Source: Stramonita haemastoma (Eukaryota; Mollusca; Gastropoda; Neogastropoda; Muricidae). From it: a DNA stretch of 64,000 bases. The notes beneath the pieces were generated by a model. That model saw nothing but the letters and a program-made list of their open reading frames with translations. It was not told the origin of the DNA and did no database searches. The first letter of the stretch is position 1; every line of letters begins with the position of its first letter. Where the stretch lies: positions 32,078,278 through 32,142,277 of the forward strand of contig CM060344.1 in NCBI GenBank assembly GCA_030674155.1. Reading direction: 5' to 3'. The position numbers and the translations under genes were made by a program. This document shows, piece by piece, positions 54,028 through 64,000 of this stretch.

Positions 54028-54345
54028 AGTGCAAGTGTGTGTACCCGTCATCTGCTCCCACCAGCACACAATGGCCTACTATTACGAAAAGGGTCCTTGG
54101 TTTATAGTCTGATCTGAAGGACTACCTGGTCTAGGGTTCACCAATCAAGATTTTTTCCTAAGGTAGTGGCATTCCCACTTCCAATATGTCCAAATGTGAC
54201 ACCTGTGTGGGTGTTTTATAAATGAATGTAATCCATTTCTGCAGGCATTTTTTTTAAAGCATGGGAAAACTCCCCCTGATAGGGTGCTTTGGTGGTGGCT
54301 CAGAACTCAAGGCAGCACAAACCACCAGGCTGACAAGTCCTATTC
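54028..54345 (-). mobile_element. Decayed SINE-A with SINE-B scrap
   Basis: CACCAGCACACAATGGCCTA, TTTATAGTCTGATCTGAAGG, then TCTAGGGTTCACCAATCAAG. Confidence 0.6.
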
Positions 54346-55540
54346 ATTTAGGCCTAGCCTAAGATAGGCTCCTCTAGCCTAGAAATTAGGCTAGGCCTAC
54401 TCACATTCAAATAGGTCATACTTGCCAAGTAATTAAGCCTATATTATTTCCAAAGGCCAATAAATTTACAAGATGTGAACGGAGCACAAATGTAAAAATT
54501 AGAGAAAACTCCAATCAAAGCAATTCAATGATGACTTTCCTGAATCTGCCCCCTCAGTGACCAGTTGATATAGGGGTCGTTTTTTTTTATCAATTCTTGT
54601 AAAAAGTAAAAAAATAGTTATAAAGTTTGGTCTACATACCAAGCCAACAAAATATTTCACAACAATTGACAAACTTGGAATGTAAGATTAAGCCTACCCA
54701 CATTTTCATGGCCCACCCTACGTGACTCCTGTCACAGTGAGTCACAGTGACACGTGCTTTCAACGTGGGATAGGCTATTTTTCTTTCAATCAAATCTTTT
54801 TAAAAAAAAACTTTTAGTAAAGCAAGTCAGTCACACATCAAAATAATCAGCCGCACCATTTCACCCGATGTGGTTCGATAAAATGTAGGCTACACGTTAT
54901 CCACCTAGAATAGGTCAAGAACCTTTGTTCCATTTCAACAGTAATGGCCGCCATGAACCGGTCGCCTAGTGTCCAAATCGCAAAGAACAGGCTTTCGTGT
55001 AACACTTGGTAAATGAGAGAATAAACACGAAATAACAAAGATACTGAACAAAATGAGAAAATAATACTTCAAACTATTTATGAATTAACTAGAAACAAAA
55101 ACAGACGCTGATATCTGTGGACATTCTGTGGGGCACCCAGACACAGCGGTCACTCCTGTCTCGTGAACAATGGCGGCCATCTCAACCATGTGGTCATTTT
55201 GGGGGAAAAAGTATAACGTATGCCTAGAAAAAAAAACACCTGAAGCGCAGATTGTACACATTTACTTATTCATTTTAGCTCGAAAAAAAGATGCGGCACA
55301 TTGATTTTTTCATTTGCATCAAACTAGACCTAACCGGTGGCAAGATGTCTCGTGGTCCGCTCGCCTAGTAGTTTTGACTTGATCGTAGGCGTTTATTCAA
55401 TACGATGGTAAAAACTAAAAACTCAATCAATGACAATGTCTAAGAACAACGAAATAAAGTCAGTCCATCCCGGGTAGTCGCTTAGGCTAAAAGTATACAG
55501 TTCTACAAACAAGTCCAATTCAACGTAGACCGGCCAAGTG
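54346..55540. other. eEF1A copy 2 intron 1 remainder
   Basis: TAGGCCTA motifs near 54350-54420; otherwise nothing recognised. Confidence 0.5.
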
Positions 55541-55548
55541 TTACTTAC

Positions 55549-55623
55549 CTCTGACGTTCCAAGCTTCTTCGCGAGTGCTGAAATTGTCAGTGACTGAACC
55601 GGAGGTGTGCAACGGTATATATA
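55549..55623 (-). promoter_or_regulatory. Core promoter and first non-coding exon of eEF1A copy 2
   Basis: On the - strand a TATATATA box (55616-55623) lies 28 bases before the A of an initiator-like TCAGT (55593-55597). The resulting short exon ends in a consensus GTAAGT donor at 55548. Spacing and donor together support a real promoter. It is about 3.5 kb from the start codon, and the intervening intron contains a piggyBac-like insertion. Confidence 0.6.
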
Positions 55624-55629
55624 GGGTTA

Positions 55630-56383
55630 GGCTTCTGCGTAGTGATATAGCCTACATTACTATTACTACGCAAGAAAAAGGTTCCCCGAAGAAAAACAAA
55701 ATTACACTGAATAGTAGCTTTAATGCCACTTAAAATTCATCTTTTAAAAACTTTAAATATTCATGAATATCACTCATTGTCAAAATTATAAAAGCATATT
55801 AGTTTATATTCAGAATTAAAAAAATGTTGGCGGAAGAATATTACAACCCGCTAGGTCTAGGTTATCAGGCAAAACGAAAGTAGGCCTATCCGGGCAGGTT
55901 TTATGATTGCAACGAAGTGTGTAATTCAGGAACAATTTTTGATAAAACCAAAAAGAATCCCTCATAAAAACCAAAAAAGCCCCAAACAATTGGAAATCTT
56001 CCCTGGGGCGTAAAGTACGAAACCAAAAAAATCCTACCAGTCAACTGATAAGGCTGGCTATAAAAATGATGAGCTAGGCGTATGGACCACTCACGTCTCA
56101 CGCCTATTCCTCACGCCTCACGCGTGAACAGAAGACGGAACAGACGTGGCGGTGTTTCTCAGAGTGGGGCCAAACTACTCCACTCACGCTTCACACTTCA
56201 TGGCTACTGATTCATGCGTTCACTTTTTTCAATGCGTGAGGTCCAGTTTCTGGCTAGCCGAACATTGGTTCTTTCAATTTATCTCAGGATGGACCCCCCT
56301 CCCCTCAAAAGAAAATAAAAGAAGAAGAAAAAAAGGAGTTGGTTTGGACAAGGCTCTCCTTACCTGGAATATGCTTGTGTCTG

Positions 56384-56385
<2 letters not shown>
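55630..56385. other. Upstream flank of eEF1A copy 2
   Basis: The TACGCAAGAAAAAGGT block at 55670 is shared with 39860. No gene recognised. Confidence 0.5.
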
Positions 56386-56882
<497 letters not shown>

Positions 56883-56919
56883 TCTTCAATTTAACGTCTG
56901 TTCACTGTAAGCGATATTA

Positions 56920-57137
<218 letters not shown>

Positions 57138-58117
57138 TGTTTATTCAGTATAGGCTGTGGCCCCTTACTGAAGGGGGTACAACACACCAGTTTCAAAGCC
57201 AAACAGTGGCCAGGTGTTCCAAACCATATTCTGTAAACATGTCATTTTCAATATGTAAATTAACACAAAGCACAACATATTTTGACAGCAAATTGTTCCA
57301 GTGACCCGACAAAGAAAATCTTCACTGTTTTGATTATGTTCTTTATGGTTGTGTCATCTATAATCAGCAGATAACAAAATATAATCATTACACTTTCACC
57401 TGTATCTGATACACATTAAAACGACCATGATTATCACTAACACATTAAATCATGTGATGATACATACTTCTATATTTCTACACATATTTGTCATACTTTT
57501 ACCATACTTGTACATCATATAATTCTCAGAGCATCTATTTACCAACACATGACGTGCATGTAATACCAAAAGAATGAAAATCTTTGCTATGATATCTGAG
57601 ACAATGTCTGCAGTCCATTTATTGAAATATCTATTCAGCAACACATGCACATCTGAAAACATTTGAATCTTATGAGCAATTCCAGCAATAAACATACCAC
57701 TATCAAAGTGAAAAAGATGAGTTTTCTGGTAGTAAGTCACGGCGTATACATGATACATTCTTTGTCAAACCTAAATGACTTTTGACAAAATTAGCATAAT
57801 AACATTATTTCAGTAATGTTTTAGACCTTTTTCCAAAAAATTACTTTTTGATCAAACAAATTATCCTCCTGCACCTTCTTTCGTTAAAAAACTGAATAAC
57901 TGAATAACTAGCTAGTGTAAGATACACTGTATAGCTGTTAAAAAAACAACAACAACAAAAACATATTCAACTGTAAATTTTCAACATAAGTTCCCATACA
58001 GTATCTTGTAACAAACACGATAGTAATTATAACAAAATATTTTTGTCATTTCTCTTTGACATATTTATTGACATTCCAATAACACAGTAAGAGCAACATG
58101 GGTTTAATTGCTTTGCT
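57138..58117. other. Unassigned, possibly LINE 3' region
   Basis: No reverse transcriptase motif seen; class not supported beyond the tail structure. Confidence 0.4.
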
Positions 58118-58119
58118 CT

Positions 58120-58160
<41 letters not shown>

Positions 58161-58166
58161 TCTCTT

Positions 58167-58214
<48 letters not shown>

Positions 58215-58228
58215 GCGCGTGCGCGCGA
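58118..58228. repeat. (CT)n then (CA)n/(CG)n
   Basis: Compound microsatellite ending in GCGCGCGTGCGCGCG. Confidence 0.95.
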
Positions 58229-58719
58229 CATTAGTACTATCATGATCAGAACCATTTTTGTGTGCATATATCGTGTCTATTGTTTAAACCCGTACATTTA
58301 AATTGAATAGAAAAAAACAGGAGCTAATTCACACAGTTTACGTGAGTGGTGATGTCAGCTGGCAACGTTGACACAGTTACCGTGTCAGCAGCCCCAGTGA
58401 CAAGACAAGGCAAGATTCAGTGCAGCTTGCACGTGGAAGAGAGGGGGCAGAATTTAATGTAGGCGGTGTCTGATTTTCATTTGTTCCCTTTTACTTAAAA
58501 AGAAATTGCAGACAAACTACAGAGACAAGCAGGGTCGCATGTGCTAGATTCTGAAGTACGCCAGCCAGAATGCTAAGTGGTACTTGTAGGATCTGGACCT
58601 TCCTCCAAATACATTTTGTTACCATTACAATCATCAAATGGATCAAAATGGTATGGACATTGAAGCTACCATCATCACTCCCAGAGCTGGTTAGCCTCAT
58701 ACGTCGTGAATGCACACTC

Positions 58720-59310
58720 CCCAGCAGTGGGCTTCTATTCAGACGGTGGATACTGTCAAACTTCATGTCTCGATTCAGTCCTAGTTTGTCAGTCAGTAAG
58801 TCTTTAATCAGTCCTTCACATTTGTCATTTGTCTCATTGTCTAGTCTCGGTATGCCATAGAAAAGGATATTGTTTCTCTTAGTATGCCCCTCCAAGTCGT
58901 CAGTCTTCAGTTCCAGCATTTCTACTTTTTCACACAACTTTTTTGTTTTGTTCTTTCAGTCTTTGGTTTTCGGTTTTCAGTTCCTTAACATCCTCTTTCA
59001 AGGATGCCATTTCCTTCAAAATACCCGAACATGTCTCTTTGACTTGCCTCACCTCTTCCTTCACTTCCTTAAACATAGAAGTCAGCTCCCGCAGGTTTGC
59101 TACAACATCTTTCAGCGTAGGCTCCTCAGTTGTCCGCTTAGGAGACGATGAAGCAGAACCAGCACCGGAGCCCAGCTGGGTTTGACGGAGACTGTCCTTC
59201 CTCCCTTAGGTCCAGGTCCAGGATTCAGCTCCACATCCCCACACTGTTGCAGAAAAACGCCTAGAAATAGGCGAGGAGCAAACCTACGGTAACACCGTCA
59301 TGCAGCCTGC
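58720..59310 (-). mobile_element. Non-LTR retrotransposon 5' end: 2A-like peptide and ORF1 coiled coil
   Basis: On the - strand a hydrophobic stretch (LFLGVFLQQCG) leads into DVELNPGP (59237-59214), the 2A ribosome-skipping consensus D-V-E-x-N-P-G-P. After a one-base frame break comes a Ser/Pro-rich linker and a heptad-rich helix (LRELTSMFKEVKEEVRQVKE, then SLKEDVKELKTENQRLKEQN). After another one-base break comes LELKTDDLEGHTKRNNILFY and SIHRLNR. This is ORF1 of L1/Tx1- or CR1-like LINEs. Similarity stops near 58735 and no ORF2 follows. 2A-like sequences at LINE ORF1 N-termini are known from sea urchin and mollusc elements. Confidence 0.8.
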
Positions 59311-59551
59311 CCAACTTCAATGTGGGAATGTACAATGATTTTTTGAATATTGCACGTCGAGGCATGAATGCCAAGAAGGTGGCCACAAAGCAGCCACACA
59401 TGGCCCTGATACTGAAAGCCACCTCTGGCATGATGTCTTCTAGTCACTTTACTGACTGAGGCAAAGGCACAGGAACTCAATATTTAGGCCTACATTTAAA
59501 TCCGGAGCTTCAGTAAATAGCTGTTTACCCTTCAACTGCCGAAAGTGTTCC

Positions 59552-59556
<5 letters not shown>

Positions 59557-59647
<91 letters not shown>

Positions 59648-59760
59648 CAAGGCAAGGCAAGGCAAGGCAAGGCAAATTCTTTTATTCGAGGATAATAGAT
59701 AAGCACTCGTGTGCTTTTTTTTTTTTTTTTTTTTACATCCACTCCCCACCCTTTTCATGG
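59557..59760 (-). mobile_element. (GA)n, (GGCAA)n and SINE-A end
   Basis: GA tract 59557-59644, five GGCAA units 59646-59674, then TTCTTTTATTCGAGGATAAT and AAGCACTCGTGTGC of antisense SINE-A. Confidence 0.85.
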
Positions 59761-60170
59761 ATAACATCAAGATAAAAAGATACTAAACAATAAAACTATA
59801 CGCAATACCAAACAACATACAAGAAATAAGGACACTATATATAATAAGGTAATAAAATTGCACTCATTCAGATGATGAAAATCAGAAGTCACAATAAAAT
59901 GATTTTGATTATTAAAGAAAAAAAAGCGCTAATAGATAAAGAGCAAACAAGAGAACATAATGAATAAACAACTGAAAACATCAATCCACCACCATCTGTC
60001 AAAAGTTATTCAAGTCATATAAATCATACATTTGGATAAAAGGTGGAAAAAAATAACTAATATCCTTATTGGAGGGGAGGGGGGGGGGAGAAATACTACC
60101 AATGAAAAATTACATAAAACATCCCAGATGTTTAAAAGAATAAGCATAACATTTTTATGAATTGGATAAT
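59761..60170. other. AT-rich unassigned
   Basis: No gene or repeat family recognised. Confidence 0.5.
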
Positions 60171-60174
60171 GATT

Positions 60175-60661
<487 letters not shown>

Positions 60662-60727
60662 CTATTCACTGGTTCTCGCACATTTCATCAAGAAGGGAAA
60701 TATAAATGTCGTACTCAATCTGTACGA

Positions 60728-60874
60728 TTTGCTTATTGTATACAATGGGCAACATTTCATGCTCAGTGTCTACAGTGCGCAATACATTTTGCACATTATA
60801 CACAATGAGCAAAACAGTTACTCACTGTATATAATGAGCAATACCGTAAAGTTGCTCATTGTATACAATGCGCA
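60728..60874. repeat. Five palindromic units at ~30-bp period
   Basis: Related copies of CTCATTGTATACAATGAG start at about 60728, 60759, 60788, 60818 and 60850. Each is an imperfect palindrome with mutated arms. Confidence 0.75.
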
Positions 60875-61039
60875 CAGAGTGAGCAAGTCCATAAAATTAA
60901 CATTGATTCAGATTCTTTAATGCCATTTGTCTATTGATGCACTGCTAAATCGGTTGTAAAGCTTTAACAATAATACATTTTGTTCAATGCTCATTGTTCA
61001 TAGTTCTGTCTGTTTAATTCAATGCTTATTGTTCATTGT

Positions 61040-61275
61040 TCTGTTCTGTCTGTCTGTCTGTCTGTCCGTGTCTATCAGTCTGTCTGTGTGTCTGTCTATG
61101 TGTCTGTCTGTCGGTCGGTAGGTCTGTCTGTCTGTCTGTCTATCTGTTTGTCTGTGTCTGTCTGTCTGTCTCTCTCTGTGTCAGTCTGTCAGTTTGTCTG
61201 TCTGTCTGCCTGTGACTATCAGTCTGTCTCTCTTAGTCGATCTGTCTGTCTGTCTGTCTGTCTCTGTCTCTCTCT
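61040..61275. repeat. (CTGT)n array
   Basis: Tetranucleotide CTGT with frequent GT/CTAT variants; a second tract at 61421-61462. Confidence 0.9.
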
Positions 61276-61422
61276 CTTTAGTGTTGTGTTTTCCCCCGTA
61301 AAGTTTTAATTATTTCATGGTGCATGCATCTTTACAAACTAAGACTAGGCTTGGTCTGAAATCTTTATTCTTATGGTTTCAAGATCATTCAATCATCCAT
61401 TCATTCGTTCATTCATTCGTTC

Positions 61423-61461
<39 letters not shown>

Positions 61462-61482
61462 CCTCTCTCTCTCTCTCTCTCT

Positions 61483-61483
<1 letters not shown>

Positions 61484-61542
<59 letters not shown>
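61484..61542. repeat. 59-base G run
   Basis: Uninterrupted G after a CT tract. Length is probably unreliable in assembly. Confidence 0.9.
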
Positions 61543-61543
<1 letters not shown>

Positions 61544-61698
61544 CACGTGATGTGAAGAAGAAGAGGGAAAGAAAATTGCTCTGGTATTTTTGTGATTTGG
61601 TTATAAGTTATAAGGGGCTTTAGTCTTTCATTTTTTGCACTTAGAATCGTGAGCAAAATGGGAATATCCGTGTAGCTCTACAGAGCCGTGTGTAGGAC

Positions 61699-61699
<1 letters not shown>

Positions 61700-61743
<44 letters not shown>

Positions 61744-61795
61744 TAATAATCATAATAATCATAATAATCATAATAATCATAATAATAAAAAATAA
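61700..61795. repeat. (AAT)n
   Basis: AAT with CAT interruptions, followed by CA near 61864. Confidence 0.95.
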
Positions 61796-61899
61796 AATAA
61801 ATAAAAATTAATAATAAAAAAACCCAACCCTCCCACTCATCTACCCACACAATACACACCCAACACACACACACACACACACACCACACACACAGCACA

Positions 61900-63190
61900 C
61901 ACAGAGTGTGTTTAACAATGCATGCGGTGTCATTGTTATTTTTAGAATGCCGCTCGTAATTTCTCAAGTTGAGACATGAAAGTATTCTGGAGTCTTGGGT
62001 CTTCTTGAAATACAAAACAATGGTTGGAGCCCCGAGTTGAAGTACAGTTCTGCCACGCAAGCTGTGGTTCAGCCTGAATTGAAGCCACATGAAGGATAGG
62101 CCAGTCTAAGCCAAGGTTGGCCTCATTTCTCTGGTATGCGTAGCGTGGGCTCTCTAGCATTCAGATCTTTTCCAAGTCCGTCAGTTAAGTGTAACGGGGT
62201 ATTATGACCACTGACTTTGGCCCTGTTAATTAATGAATGGTAGGTAGGAAGTCTGCTAGAACCTGGTATGTTGTGGCCTATGTGTGGAGAGGGTCCTTAA
62301 GCGGTTTTCTTGTCTTAACTGGAAGTCAAGACCTTCAACTGTGTGCGCGAACTCGGTCCAAAAGGAGCTGGAAATAATTATGTTTTTGTTTTATCTCCGA
62401 AGTCGGAACGTGGTTACCTAAATGGGGGGTGGGGGGTGGGGGGCAGAACCAGTCACATACGCCAAAAAATCTACCAATGGTAAACCTTGGAGCTGTAACC
62501 GAGGAACAAAAAACAAACCACACACAAACAAACAAAAAACAACAACAAAAACAAACCAACCAAACCAAACCAAAATAAAAACCATTTAAAAAATAGCCAA
62601 AAAGCCCCAACTGCCCCCCCCCCCCCCCGAACTGTTTAGCCACATTGATGATTTATATTATCAACATCCATAAAAACACAATCCCCAAAATACCAGCATT
62701 ACAAAAAGATAATTGATGAAATAACATTTTGTTCTGTGATTTTATAAGTGGTACTGATATAATACAATGTGTTTAGCGGTTACATTAAAAAAAAAAAAAA
62801 ATTGGGAGCAGGTTCAAGCAGTTGATCCAGTTAAGGACAGGAAAACCACTTAACGACACTGCGGTTGTACGTTCTGGGGTGGTCAACGTAATGCCCTAAA
62901 AATAAACCAGGCCTCAAAACGCATGTCCATAGGTTTCATCAGAAAATAGTACGTTCGCGGAGTTGCACTGTAATAACAACAGTTGTCAGGTTCCTTTTAC
63001 CTGTTCCTCGTGGTAAAAGAGTGTAACTCCATTGTGTAACTTTGGCAGTATGTTGATTTCAATATTCTGTTTTGATTCCCAAAACGTATGTTTACTAAAA
63101 AGCTGACCTTTATAAACCGCTTGGACTAAATCCGACGTAAAGCAAAATATATATATCTTTTTAACAATGCCTGAATGCTTTTTTTATACT
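61900..63190. other. Unassigned, with SINE-B scrap at 62465-62510
   Basis: AATCTACCAATGGTAAACCT and GAGCTGTAACCGAGGAAC is antisense SINE-B. C run near 62616. No gene recognised. Confidence 0.5.
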
Positions 63191-63194
63191 TTAA

Positions 63195-63350
63195 AGCTCG
63201 ACTAGAGCTCTGAGGTTCACCAATGGTAAGTTTTTTTTTGCGCCGTTTTTACCAATCATGGTTCCCCCCCCCCCCCCCCCCCCAACCACCTTATTGGTAG
63301 GAGGAACTGCTGATAATGCTGAAGGTAGCCACATTCCGACTTCAAGGAGA
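63195..63350 (+). mobile_element. SINE-B fragment split by C run
   Basis: CTAGAGCTCTGAGGTTCACC and GAAGGTAGCCACATTCCGAC flank a C run (63265-63283) and ~50 foreign bases. Confidence 0.7.

Positions 63351-64000
<650 letters not shown>

Noticed and set aside
60728..60874. CRISPR-like array
   Set aside because: Eukaryotic context; the units are diverged palindromes with no unique, uniform spacers.

Overview
The window is eukaryotic nuclear DNA and looks like a marine mollusc, most likely a gastropod. Genes are split by GT-AG introns and spread over kilobases. Simple repeats ((GT)n, (GA)n, (CTA)n, long G or C runs) are dense, and several tRNA-derived SINE families recur in both orientations. The phylum-level call is inference from repeat style and gene structure; the species cannot be named. 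Many interrupted microsatellites and isolated one-base deletions in otherwise perfect exons suggest a long-read assembly with residual indel errors.

Three host loci are recognisable. (1) On the + strand, 689-7745 holds the last five coding exons of an MPV17-family inner-membrane protein; its N-terminal exons lie before the window. (2) and (3) Two head-to-tail paralogues of the translation factor eEF1A lie on the - strand, each with seven coding exons at the same intron positions: copy 1 at 23127-33649 and copy 2 at 43918-52008. Their exons differ at roughly ten bases in about 1377, while the introns are visibly diverged. Each copy carries its own single-base deletions, so neither reads through as written.

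The rest is repeats and transposons. A 3.3 kb DNA transposon remnant (18402-21709) has about 225-bp terminal inverted repeats and encodes a broken PIN/XPG-nuclease-like protein with HEEADT, GTDVLVL and FHSFMGCD motifs. Four TTAA-flanked elements sit in the eEF1A introns: a piggyBac-like MITE (26736-27832), two copies of a Kolobok-like element in opposite orientations (27837-30192 and 45124-47458), and a second piggyBac-like element (52109-53949). The paralogous intron often preserves the empty site, so the insertion history can be read directly. A SINE in copy 2 has a 12-bp target duplication whose single-copy site survives in copy 1. At 58.7-59.3 kb is the 5' end of a non-LTR retrotransposon whose ORF1 begins with a 2A-like ribosome-skipping motif (DVELNPGP) followed by a coiled coil.

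Layout: 1-9.6 kb, MPV17 exons and SINEs; 9.6-18.4 kb, simple repeats and SINEs; 18.4-21.7 kb, TIR transposon; 22.8-40 kb, eEF1A copy 1 with 5' exons; 40-43.6 kb, SINEs; 43.6-55.6 kb, eEF1A copy 2; 55.7-64 kb, simple repeats, LINE remnant and a 30-bp palindrome array. Apart from MPV17, eEF1A and transposon-derived ORFs I recognise no other protein-coding gene.
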